Positions 21,941-32,006 of a DNA stretch of 64,000 nucleotides are shown one piece after another (the stretch's first letter is position 1; each line of letters begins with the position of its first letter). The notes below the pieces were generated by a model. That model searched no databases, was not told the DNA's origin, and worked only from the letters and a program-made list of their open reading frames with translations. The position numbers and the translations under genes are program-made. The stretch is from the NCBI RefSeq assembly GCF_022682495.2, contig NC_071395.1:57365242-57429241 (forward strand). The letters are read 5' to 3'. This DNA comes from Desmodus rotundus (lineage: Eukaryota > Chordata > Mammalia > Chiroptera > Phyllostomidae).

Positions 21941-23151
21941 AAAAACACAAAATGGCCATTGTACCCAAAGCAATATGTAGATTTAATACAATCCCCATCA
22001 AAATCCCAATGTAATTTTTTAAAGAAATAGAACAAGAAACCATCATATAGGTGTAACCACAAAAGACCCCAAACAGCCAAAGCAATCCTGAGAAAAAAGA
22101 ACAAAGCCAGAGGTGTCACACTACCTGACTTCAAATTATACTGGAGAGCAACAATAATCTGAACAGCATGGTATCAGCAGAAGAACAGACACACAGACAA
22201 ATGGAACAGAATTGATGGCCCAGAAATAAAGCCACAAGCATATGGGAAAATAATTTTTGACAAAGGGGCCAAAAACACACAATGGAGCAAAGAAACCCTC
22301 CTCAATAAATGGTGCTGGGAAAACTGGAAAGCCAGAGCAAAAGAATGAAACTAGATTAGTTTGTCCCTAAGTACAAAAATTAATTCAAAATGGGTCAAGG
22401 ACTTAAATATAAGATCTGAAACAAATTACATAGAAGAAAACATAGGTACTAAACTTATGAAACTTGGTTGCAGAGAACATTTTATGAATTTGACCCCAAA
22501 GGCAAGGAAAGTAAAGGCAAAAATAAATGAATGGGACTATATCAAACTAAAAAGCTCTGCACAGCAAAAGAAACTGATGACAAAACAAGAAGGCTGCCAA
22601 CCAAATGGGAGATGACATTTGCAAACAACAGCTCCAACAAAGGGTTAATATCCAAAATATATAAAGAATATAACTCAACACCAAACAAACAAACAATCCA
22701 ATTAAAGAATGGGCAGAGGACCTGAACAGACACCTCTTCCAAGAACACATGCAAATGGCCAACAGATTATATGAAAAGATGCTCAACTTCCTTAGCTATT
22801 AGAAAAATATAAATCAAATTATAATGAGATACCCACTCACACCTGTTAGAGTGCCTCTTATCAACATGACAGGTAATAACAAGTGCTGGCGAGGTTGTGG
22901 AGAAAAGGGAACCCTCGTTCACTGCTGGTGGGACTGTAGACTGGTACAACCACTATGGAAAACAGTATGAGGGTTCCTCAAAAAATTAATGGAGTTACGA
23001 TATGACCCAGCAATCCCTCTGCTGGTTATCTACCTGAAAAACTCGGTAACATTTATTCATAACATATATGTACTTCTATGTTCACTGCAGCATTACTCAT
23101 ATGGCCAAGACATGGAGACAACCCAAGTGTCCTTCCATAGAGGACTGGATA

Positions 23152-23167
23152 AAGAGGATGTGGTACA
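23152..23167 (+). repeat. SINE target-site duplication, left copy
   Basis: AAGAGGATGTGGTACA here and AAGAAGATGTAGTACA at 23372-23387 differ at two of 16 positions. Confidence 0.75.
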
Positions 23168-23371
23168 GCCCTGGTTGGGTGGTCCAGTTGGGTGGAGCAT
23201 CCTCCCAAACACCAAAAGGTCCCCAGTCCGGTCAGGTCACATACCTAGGTTGTGGGTAAGATCCCTGGTTTGGGTGCATCTGGGAGGCAACCAATCAATG
23301 TTTCTCTCTTTTTCTCTCTTCCCCTCTCTCTAAAAATCAATAAACCTATCTTCAGATGAGGATTAAAAAAA
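23168..23371 (+). mobile_element. Bat tRNA-derived SINE, longer subtype
   Basis: GCCCTGGTTGGGTGGTCCAGTTGG head, two box B-like segments, CCAATCAATGTTTCTCTC, a CT-rich run, CAATAAACCTATCTTCAGATGAGGAT and an A tail. It has the same end structure as 10988-11247 and lies between near-identical 16-bp duplications. Confidence 0.85.
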
Positions 23372-23387
23372 AAGAAGATGTAGTACA
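23372..23387 (+). repeat. SINE target-site duplication, right copy
   Basis: AAGAAGATGTAGTACA, partner of 23152-23167. Confidence 0.75.
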
Positions 23388-23764
23388 TATACACAACAGA
23401 ATGCTACTTATCCATGAGAAAAGATGAAATACTACATTTGCAACAACACGGATGGACCTTGATATATTATGCTAAGCAAAATAAGTCAGTCAGAAAAAGC
23501 TTAGAACCATATGATTTCATTCATGTGTGAGATATAAAACTGAAACTAATAAACACAGACAGACAACAGCATGGTAATTACTGCAGGAAAAGGAGCAGGG
23601 GGTCACAAAGGGGGCCAAATATGTGGTGACAGAGATGATTTGACTTTGGGTGGTGGGCACACAATGCCATATACAGATCATGTATCACAGAAATGTATAC
23701 CTGAAACCTATGTGACCATGTGATCCAATGTCATCCCAATAAATTTAATAAAATTGAAAAAGGA

Positions 23765-24776
23765 TACTATTGTATGCTAACAAATTAGATAATCTAGGTG
23801 AAAAAAAGTTCCTGGAAACAGACAAACTTCCAAAATTTAGTCAAGGATTAGTGGAACACTTGAACAGACCTATAACAAGTAAAGAGACTAAATCAGTAAC
23901 CAAAAACTCCAAGGACCAGATAGCTTTACTAGTAAATTGTACCAATCATTGAAAGAAGAATTAACACCAGTCCTTCTCAAACTCTTCCAAAAAATTAAAG
24001 ATGAGGGGACCCTTCTTAGCTCATTCTATGAGGACAGCATTGCACCGATAACCAAAGCTAGACAAAGACATATTAAGAAAGCTATAGATCAATACTGCTC
24101 ATCAATGTAGATGCAAAAATACTCAACATTATACTAGCAAACCGAATTCAGCTGTAGATTAAAAGGACTATGCACAATGATCAAGTAAGACAGACATATT
24201 CCAGATAGTTCGACCTCTGATCATCAGTCAATATAATATACCACATTAACAGATTGGAGGAAAATAAGGCACATGACCATCTCTACTGATACAGAAAAAG
24301 CACTTGGCAAAATCCAACAATCTTCTTGATTAAAACGCTCAAAGACTAGGAATAAAAGGGAACTTCCTCAATATAATGAGGCTTTTCTGAAAACCCCACA
24401 GCTAACGTCATGCTCCACAGTGAAAGACTGAAAGCTTTTCCTCCAAGATCGCAGACACAATTAGGAAGCCTGCTTTTGCTACTGTGACTCAACATAATAC
24501 CAGAATTTTTAGCCAGAGCAATTAGGCAAGAAAAGGAAATAAAAGGTATCCAAACTGGAAAGGAAGCAGCAAACCCTCTTGTGCGGAATGAGGAATGAGT
24601 GCTAAGGAGTATGTGGTTTCTCCTTGGGCTGATGAAAATGTTCTGAGTTGATTGTGACATTGGTTGTGCATCTGTGACTAAATTATTGAGCCATAGGATT
24701 GTGCACTTAAGAGTGGGTAAATTCGAGAATATGAGTGATATCTCACTCAACCTATTATAAAGAAAAAAAATGGCCT
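23765..24776 (+). mobile_element. Old L1, RT fragment joined to an L1 3' UTR
   Basis: 23765-24590 is broken ORF2 RT in sense orientation (FLETDKLPKF, NRPITSKE, then traces to ATTAGGCAAGAAAAGGAAATAAAAGG). From about 24592 it passes directly to an older L1 3' UTR: GAGTGCTAAGGAGTATG, GATGAAAATGTTCTGAG, GTGCACTTAAGAGTGGGTAAATT and a short A tail at about 24762-24771. The second half of ORF2 is missing, by internal deletion or because two elements abut. Confidence 0.65.
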
Positions 24777-26214
24777 GCCCCTTGACCTCTGACTTCTCAG
24801 AGACATTCCCAGTCAGGCCAGTACCTAGGTGACACCTGTGGGTGACCCACATGACCACTACATTTTAACCCCAGCTCCCAGACTTCTTGGTCCTGCTTTG
24901 TGCTGTCGATGTTGCAGACAGAATGCAAGGCCCTGGGAGGCCACCGGGTCAGTGGTGTTCTCACCAAGAAGGGCAGTGAGTGCACTGGGGAGGGTTCAGG
25001 GTGTGCGACCTTACCTCACCAACTGCCTTGCACTGGAAGCCTCTGCCACCAGCCACAACAGTCTGCCGGGGTGCCCCCCAATCTCCCTCACAGGTGGCCT
25101 CTGCCAGCAGGGCCCTGGCTGACTGTTTCCCCAGGGGGAGGAGCCAAGGCCTCACGAGCTTGTCCTCCTGTTCATCCCTCTTGGGGGCTTATGAAGCACC
25201 TGAAGATCGAGTAGCAGAAAGAGGCCACATTCTGCATCAGACAGGCCAGGGTTTGAGTCCCAGCTCCTCCACTTTCCAATTGTGCCATCTTTGGGCCTTC
25301 CACTTTTGATTCATCAAGCGGGCCCTTTTCACCTCCCCAGGTCCTTTTGCCACTGCAGCTCAACATAACACCAGAATTTCTAGCCAGAAATTCTAGTGGG
25401 GACGTGTGTGAATGAGAATGACAGCCATGTGACACCGAGAGCAAAGCTGCAGCAAAGCTCAGTGGCCAGGGGAGTTTGAGAGAAGCTACAGGGATTTTGC
25501 TCCTGCCAAGGAGGCATCCGCTGCTCCTGCCAAGGAAGCATCTGCTCCAGCAAAGACCCGACATGGAGCTCATTCCCCAGCCCAAGGAAGCAGAGTTCAG
25601 TCCCCTCCCATGGTCTCCCCACTCTCTGGATAAAACTAAAAGGCATGGGCCTGAGAAGATGGGGTCCTCAGCTGGGAGACAGAAGCCAATAGGACCCCCC
25701 ACTCGGCAAGAGGCTGGTCCCTGCTCATGAGGACAAGCAGCAGGCCCTCTTGGGTATTGCACGGAGGATTGAGGATCAGGTGTGCGAACTCACAGCGAGC
25801 TGCACACAAGACATTCGCTGACCTGTGACTGCTCTATGGATGGTAACCAGCCTGGGGCCGAGGACACCACGCTCAGGACAGTGTGGCACTTGTTCCAAAG
25901 GTTAAACGCAGAGTTACCATAAGATCCAGCAATTCTAGCTGCACAGGCCAGAGTCATGAAAACTCACGTCCACACAAAAACACATTCGTGAAAGGATGTC
26001 AGCCCCAGGGGAGGGAGGGGCGTGGGCGTTCTCATCCCTCAGTCCAGGCATGGGAGGTCGGGACTCGGCCAGCTGCATAAGACAAGGCAGGCTCCTGAAA
26101 GAGGTACACATTTAGCTGGCACATGGCCCAGCACTTTCTTTTTTCCATGCAAAAATTTCTTGTGGAATTACAGATTTCTGACTTCTCTTGAAAGCCGGTA
26201 ATAGCAACTGAGAA
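24777..26214. other. Mostly unique intron with small repeat traces
   Basis: GC-rich and non-coding as far as I can see. It contains a MIR-like piece (about 25230-25312, with GGTTTGAGTCCCAGCTCCTCCACTT), a short L1 ORF2 trace (25350-25395), a 24-bp unit repeated twice (25498-25545) and a trace of L1 ORF2 C-terminus near 25880-25995. The open frames here have no family resemblance. Confidence 0.5.
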
Positions 26215-26764
26215 GTTTTCAGTTTCACTGATTTCTGTCTTATTTTGTATTATCTTTTCTCTTCTATGTCCTTTAGGGAATTTTGCTTTTTTCTGTCTTC
26301 TTAAGCTGGGAATTTCTTTCTTTAATATGCAGTCTTCTTTTTTAATATAAATTTCCACCCAAGTTTTGATATTTAGTGCTTTTTATTATCATTCAGTTTT
26401 AAAGTTTCATTTTATTTCTTCTTGTACCCATGAATTACAACTTTTTAAAAATTTTCAAATACTGGAGATTTTTCTTTTGGGTATTATTAATTTCTAACTT
26501 TAAGGCACGATGGTGCAGGAGCAGGATTTTCCTCATAACTGTTCAATTGTTGAGATGCACTACATTGATGGCTTTTTCGCGAGTGCCACATGTGTGCCCA
26601 AGGAGGACGAGGGGCCTCTAACTGTCGAGCCCTGAACCTATCTGTGTCCGCTAAGCCAAGCTCGTTGTGTTATTGTGAACGTCCCCTTCTTGTTGATTTT
26701 TTGATGTACTTTATCCAACAGTGATTGAAAACGAATGACTGACATCTTCTTCCAAAATGATGAT
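26215..26764 (-). mobile_element. Old antisense L1 ORF2 fragment, left part
   Basis: T-rich antisense L1 of the older type: TTTTCTCTTCTATGTCC, AATATAAATTTCCACCC, TTTTATTTCTTCTTGTACCCATG and similar phrases of the ORF2 endonuclease-RT linker, read backwards. It is interrupted at 26764-26782 by the HAL1 insertion and seems to continue weakly after 28654. Confidence 0.6.
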
Positions 26765-26781
26765 AGATTTGTCAATTTATT
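26765..26781 (+). repeat. HAL1 target-site duplication, left copy
   Basis: AGATTTGTCAATTTATT, matching AGATTTGTCGTTTTATT at 28637-28653 at 15 of 17 positions. Confidence 0.8.
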
Positions 26782-27181
26782 TTTTTTAATATATTTATTG
26801 ATTATGCTATTACAGTTGTCCCATTCCCCCCCCTCACTCCACTCCATCCTGCCCACCCCCTCCCTCCCACATTCCCCCCCTATAGTTCATGTCCATGGGT
26901 CACACTTATAAGTTCTTTGGCTTTCACATTTCCTACACTATTCTTACCCTCCCCCTGTCTATTTTCCACCTATCATCTATGCTACTTATTCTCTGTACCT
27001 TTCCCCACCTCTCCCCCTCCCACTCCCCTGTTGACAACCCTCCATGTGATCCCCATCTCTATGGTTCTGTTCCTGTTCTAGTTGTTTGCCTAGTTTGCTC
27101 TTGTTTTTGTTTTAGGCGTGGTTGTTAATAACTGTGAGTTTGCTTTCATTTTTACTGTTCATATTTTTTATCTTCTTTTTC

Positions 27182-27871
27182 TTAGGTAAGTCCCTTTAAC
27201 ATTTCATATAATAAGGGCTTGGTGATGATGAACTTCTTTAACTTGACCTTATCTGAGAAGCACTTTATCTTCCCTTCCATTGCAAATGATAGCTTTGCTG
27301 GATACAGTAATCTTGGATGTAGGTCCTTGCGTTTAATCTTGGGTAATGTAATGATGATGTGCCTTGGTGTGTTCCTGCTTGGGTCCAGCTTCTTTGGGAC
27401 TCTCTGACCTTCCTGGACTTCCTGGAAGTCTATTTCCTTTGCCAGATTAGGGAAGTTCTCCTTCATTATTTGTTCAAATAAGTTTTCAATTTTTTGTTCT
27501 TCCTCTTCTCCTTCTGGCACCCCTATAATTCGGATGTTGGAACGTTTCAAGATGTCCTAGAGGTTCCTAAACCTCTCCTCATTTTTCCGAGTTCTTGTTT
27601 CTTCATTCTTTTCTGGTTGGATGTTTCTTTCTTCCTTCTCGTCCACACCATTGATCTGAGTCCCAGTTTCCTTCGCATCACTATTGGTTCCCTGTACATT
27701 CTCCTTTGTTTCTCTTAGCATAGGCTTCATTTTTTCATCTGGTTTTCGAACAGATTCAACCAATTCTGTGAGCGTCTTGATAACCAGTGTTTTGAACTGT
27801 GCATCCAATAGGTTGGCTATCTCTTCCTCGCTTAGTTGTATTTTTTCTGGAGCTTTGAAGTGTTCTGTCAT
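27182..27871 (-). pseudogene. HAL1 ORF1, one stop and an internal deletion
   Basis: An L1 ORF1-like frame. The N-terminal part (27871-27557, 104 codons) carries MTEHFKAPEK and a charged coiled-coil region. It ends at an in-frame TAG just before KRSNIRIIGVPEGEEEEQ, and the same frame continues to 27182 as RRM and C-terminal domain (HPRLLYPAKLSF, LLYEMLKGL). Compared with the second HAL1, about 45 residues are missing between the RRM end (LPKIK) and HPRLLYP, including the QARRGW-IFQV segment. It probably encodes no working ORF1p. The family's ORF1p would bind RNA like L1 ORF1p. Confidence 0.8.
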
Positions 27872-27889
27872 TTGGGCCTTTTTTTTTTT

Positions 27890-28636
27890 TGGTCTTGGCG
27901 AGTCTGTTACTTAAAGGGGCAGAGCCTTAGGTGTTCACCAGGGCGGGGTAACGCTGGTTGCTGCGCTGTGACACTGTACGTGGGGGAGGGGCCGAGAGGG
28001 AGCAATGGCGCCCACTTCACTGTCCTCCGGATTTCAATCTTTCACTCCGCTACCCACAATCAAACTGGGCCCCTCTGGTGCTGGTTCCTGAGTGGGTGGG
28101 CTTGTGCACACTCTAGGCCCCTGTGGGTCTCTCCAACGACCTCTCCCGTGAGGCTGGGAGTCTCTTCTGCTGCTGCCCCAACCCCCACGGGCGTTTTCAA
28201 TCAGAGGTTTGAGGCTTTATTTCCCCGAGCTGGAGCCCTGGGTTACATGGTCTGCTTTGCTCCCCGCCGTTCGTCCGGTTTATCTGTGCGCGAATGTGGG
28301 TCCACGGGGTGCTACCCACCGCTCTGCCTGCCCTGTTCTCCGCCACTTTTGAGTCCGGCCCTCTCGGTTTATCTGAGCACAAATGTGGGGCCGCAGGGTC
28401 TGCTAGTGGTCGGACTGCCTGCCCCGTTCGTCCCACACTCTGCCAGTCTAGGTCCTGCCATGGCCATGCGAGTCCTCTCCGACCCGGCTGCCCGTCTCCG
28501 CCCCTCCTACCGGTCTGGATGAATGTTTATTTTTTATTTCCTTGGTGTCGGACTTCCTTGCCGTTCGATTTTCTGTCAGTTCTGGTTGTGCGAGGAGGCG
28601 CAGTGTGTCCACCTATGCCGCCATCTTGGTTCTCTC
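27890..28636 (-). promoter_or_regulatory. HAL1 5' UTR, CpG-rich, with YY1-like site
   Basis: About 750 bp of clearly higher GC and CpG content than its surroundings. Its outer edge carries CCGCCATCTTGG (28618-28629), the YY1 motif in L1-type initiator position for minus-strand transcription. Retained CpGs suggest modest age or low methylation. Promoter activity is inferred from the family only. Confidence 0.55.
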
Positions 28637-28653
28637 AGATTTGTCGTTTTATT
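28637..28653 (+). repeat. HAL1 target-site duplication, right copy
   Basis: AGATTTGTCGTTTTATT, partner of 26765-26781. Confidence 0.8.
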
Positions 28654-30059
28654 TCTAACAAAGTTTATGCCCAATACATTGAGGCAACTTTCCTGAGTGA
28701 ATGGAAGTTCAGAACTGTCCTGTCACCTGGGGAAGGGACCTGTTCTCATTAGATGGTGAAACGGCCTGGCCTGACAGTGCCTGTGGTTGGTGGAGTCGGA
28801 GGGTAATAGAAACCATGGCTGCCTTTGGCTACCTGGTTTCTGTTTCTGCGCTTTCCCTTCAACCTTCTCCTGCCTTTGCACTTTGGTTGTATGTGTGGTG
28901 ATGGCACATGGTGGACTTGGGGTTGGGTCTGATCAGGTTAAGTTACTATGACAACACCTGTCCACTAGTGAGTTTTTAACCCATTCACATCTACTCTATT
29001 GATAATTTGGACTTGTCTCTCTCATCCTGCTCTATTATTTCAATTTTGGTCTCACCGTTCCTTTTCTTTCCCATAAATGACAGCATCCCCTTTAGTCCAA
29101 CGTGTCTTCTCATGGTTCTGCAGGCCTGTTGCCCATGGCCACAGGCACACATACTCACAGACACACAGACACACACACACACAAATTCTGGACCGGAGCA
29201 TCAGTGCCAGTCAGTCTCTGCAGCGGGTTCTCATGGTTTTGCCTTTTCCTCTTGGGGGAGGACAGTGGGATGGAGGTTTGTGTTATCATTCCTCACATTT
29301 CACATTTCTAGTCCAGAGCTGACTGCACCGTGGTCGGCATGCCATTGTGGGGGATCTTCAAGTGCCACGCCCTTGTCAACATGGAGGTCATTTCAAGAGC
29401 ACAGGGGAGGCCACCGTTCAGTGGAAGAATGTGCTAGATTTTGTTTACCACAGTCCCCACTTCTCCGTACTGTTACACCCCCAGGCTTAACAAACACACG
29501 CTGCTGCCTGTTTTAAGTGTGTGAGATGGAGTTGCTGTCATGGAGAGACACTGGCCCCAGCAGCCTTGGCCCCAAGCTAACTCCACATCCGGTGATGGGA
29601 GCAGGCATGTGAGATTCAGGCACACCCTAATGCAGCCCTACAGGAAGTGCTCTGCAGACCTGTAGGAGTATTTTTTTATTCAGGTCACCAGCACCTGGTG
29701 CTCTCACACAGAGGGTCCCTGGAGTCTTTCAAGGACTGATCTAGAAAGTGTACGTAAGAGGGTCTTCAACTAAATGTCTTCTGAAGAAATAAATAAAAAC
29801 TCCTCATCCTGGTTCCTGGAGGGGACCTGGAAGCCACAAAGAAGTGGCCATGGTCATGCACAAGACAGAAGCAGCAGCCAGGGGCCCCCCCATGACCCCA
29901 GCCACAAGTCTGAAGAGTGGTCCGTGGAACAGGGTGGAGCCCACACGGGCGCAGGAAACACACAGTGAACTGGGAGCCTGTGCACCAGCAAGACAGGCTG
30001 CTTTAACAGACCAGGGTAAAGCCACACCCAGAAGGCCACAGACTGTGTCCAGGGTAGGC
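28654..30059. other. Intron with weak antisense L1 trace and CA repeat
   Basis: 28960-29050 resembles antisense L1 (AACCCATTCACATCTACTCTATTGATAATTTGG). A short CA repeat lies at about 29150-29183. The rest is GC-rich unique sequence with no supported gene. Confidence 0.4.
29150..29183. repeat. Short (CA)n microsatellite
   Basis: ACACACAGACACACACACACACAAA, an interrupted CA repeat. Confidence 0.8.
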
Positions 30060-30275
30060 AGCTGCATTAGTGACTGCCAGGGGCAGGGGAGCAGGGGAAG
30101 GGGTGTGACTGCTGCTGAGGGGGGCTTTCCATCTGGGAGGGGGAGTGTCCTGGAGCTAAATGGCACTGCTGGTTGCACAGCACAGTGAATACTATTCTAG
30201 AATCACTGGATTAGGCATTTTTAAATGGTTAAAATGGTGAATGTTATGTCATATGAATTATACGTCAAAAAAAGG
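30060..30275 (+). mobile_element. L1 3' UTR fragment
   Basis: The sequence GTGACTGCTGCTG...GTTGCACAGCACAGTGAATACTATTCTAGAATCACTGG...TAAATGGTTAAAATGGTGAATGTTATGTCATATGAATTATACGTCAAAAAA follows the pattern of an old L1ME-type 3' end (ACTGCTAATGG, GTTGCACAAC, ATTTTATGTTATGTGAATT). Similar to 24592-24771. Confidence 0.65.
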
Positions 30276-31511
30276 CCAGGGTAGCAACTCAAATGCTTAT
30301 AGGAGCTGTAGGGGTGGGAGGCAGAAACGAGTGATCCAGCTGGGCAGCTCCAAAGGAAACCCCAGAACACCGTTTGTCTGAGCAGCCGGGCTGTGCACAC
30401 TGCCCCCTCACAGGCCCTGTCTGCCTGGCTGTCCTGTATCGACTGGTGACAGCGCCCAGGACACATAGAAATATATTCCAGCTAAAACAAAGACAGTGGA
30501 GCACAACTGTGAAGAGTCCCTCCCGGCTGGGGCTGTGGAGGTCCTGGGACTGGGGAAGGAGTGCATGGCCCTAGCCAGGGCCCCTCAGTGCCCACCCACG
30601 GGGCCCCAAGGGAGAGCTGCTGGGGGTTCTGATTTCTCACAAAGCTATACATCCTCTTGAATATTAGCTCAGTTTGTTCTGTTTGCTTTGCAACAGCGTG
30701 TGAGAAAAAAACACATCATGGTGTCTGTCAAGGCCTCTGGCTGGCAGCTCTCATCGTCCACTCAGCATAGGAAGCTGCAGGTATGCAGACAGCTCCGATG
30801 GGAGGTGCTGCACCCATCTCTCAGGGCACCCAGTACTGCTGGGGACATCTGTCCCCAGGCCTCAGAGCCCTGCTACTTCAGGGCCTATCACCTGTTCTGT
30901 GTCTGCTTCTAATGCCTGACCTGGCAAGACAGGAGGGTACTTGGGCTGGATCCACAAGGGCCTCGCTCCGAGAGGGGTGCCAGACAAGCAGCCCAGCAAA
31001 CATCTGCTGAAGAAATGGGTATGGGCAGTGGCCCGTGAGAAGGAGCCTTAGTGCCTGGTGGCCATGGCCAAAGGTGGGGCTTCCCAAACTTCTGCTCAGG
31101 GCACCACTGGGCTACTTAGCATGTGCCTGGCCCATACTGGGCTCTTGACTAGTTGGATGGGGCCTAATCCTCCCCCGACCCCAGCAGGTGGAAATTCTTT
31201 ATCTCCATTTTTCTGATGAGGACACAGAGGCACAAAGCGTGAGGCAGAAGCCAAGACCTTAGAGTCTGTGCTTGCAGCCAGCACATCCTGCCCTTGTCCC
31301 TGGAGTCCTCGCACAGGCACTGGGCCTTGGGCCTGGCAGCTCAGCTCTGACAAGCTTCCTAGAGCTCACCCCACCCTGGGCAATGTCAGCTGCTCATGCC
31401 CCAGGCCTCTCTAGGCAGTGAGCAATACTTATTGTTTGCCCCTTGTCTGCATGTCCCCCTAACTAGGACAGACCAGACTATGCATGCACAACGCCCAATA
31501 CAGGCCTTGCA
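30276..31511. other. Mostly unique intron; MIR-like trace at 31095-31260
   Basis: GC-rich, with no supported coding sequence. TATCTCCATTTTTCTGATGAGGACACAGAGGCAC at about 31199-31233 is the MIR core read in sense. Confidence 0.5.
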
Positions 31512-31730
31512 AACACTTGTAGATAGATGGGTGGAAGGTTGAATGGACGGATGGAAGGATGGATGGAAGGATGGATGGATGATGGGTGGATGTGTAGGTG
31601 GGTGGGAGGATGGATGGATGATGGATGGATAGGTGGGAGGATGGACAGATAAATCCAGAGAGAGCATAAATGATGGATGGATGGTTGGAAGGTTGGATAG
31701 ATGAGTGAATGAGTGAATGAATAGACTCTT
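31512..31730. repeat. GGAT/GATG-type microsatellite
   Basis: About 220 bp of interrupted GGAT, GGAA, GGTG and GAAT units, with a non-repeat island at about 31643-31668. It forms low-complexity open frames on the minus strand rich in His, Pro and Ser that are not genes. Confidence 0.9.
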
Positions 31731-31981
31731 ACATTGGAAAGTGAATCCATCATGTACATGGCAACTGAGCCAGGCAGCAAAGTCAGGGACAAGGGTGTGG
31801 CAGTGGCTTCTCTAGGCATTGCAGGGGTAGATGTGGTCAGGCTTATCCACAGATCAGCTCTAGAGTGTGAGGGAGGAGCTGAAGATAACAGCCCAGGTTT
31901 CTGGGACAACACCTTCCTGCAGGGACCAGCAATGCCAAAGGCCAGTCACTAAAGGAGGTCAAAAGAAGTCCACTTATAAGC

Positions 31982-32006
31982 GGGGGGGGGGGGGGGGGGG
32001 GGGGGG
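31982..32006. repeat. Run of 25 G
   Basis: Uninterrupted G homopolymer between AAGC and CGGATT. Such runs are error-prone in sequencing, so the length should be treated as approximate. Confidence 0.9.

Larger units (their letters stand above)
21950..23760 (+). mobile_element. Old L1, late ORF2 to 3' end
   Basis: Sense L1 remnant from AAAATGGCCATTGTACCCAAAGC through the C-terminal region (TGCTGGCGAGGTTGTGGAGAAAAGGG, CACTGCTGGTGGGACTG at about 22882-22940) to a 3' end near 23755 (TTTAATAAAATTG). Stops and shifts occur throughout. A SINE (23168-23371) lies in the late ORF2 segment, with the reading continuing on both sides. The element is older than copies A and B. Confidence 0.75.
26782..28636 (-). 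mobile_element. Nearly complete HAL1 (half-L1) element, copy 1
   Basis: Read on the minus strand, it starts at 28636 with GAGAGAACCAAGATGGCGGC (YY1-like start). It has a GC-rich 5' UTR of about 750 bp, one ORF of the L1 ORF1 type (27871-27182), and a 3' UTR ending GTAATAGCATAATCAATAAA plus an A tail. No ORF2 sequence lies between ORF1 and the 3' UTR. The ORF1-to-UTR junction is the same in the second copy at 49579-51368, so the lack of ORF2 is a family trait and not a local deletion. HAL1 elements depend on L1 ORF2p for movement. A 17-bp duplication flanks it. It is on the same strand as ADAMTS2. Confidence 0.85.

Noticed and set aside
28197..28752. Open frames in the CpG-rich block near 28.3 kb, first taken for a CpG-island gene start
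   Set aside because: The block is the HAL1 5' UTR, bounded by a target-site duplication, with no coding resemblance.
29150..29183. Possible CRISPR-like or regulatory array
   Set aside because: It is a plain interrupted CA microsatellite. No direct repeats with spacers exist anywhere in the window.
31386..31912. His/Pro/Ser-rich minus-strand open frames
   Set aside because: They are translations of the GGAT-type microsatellite.
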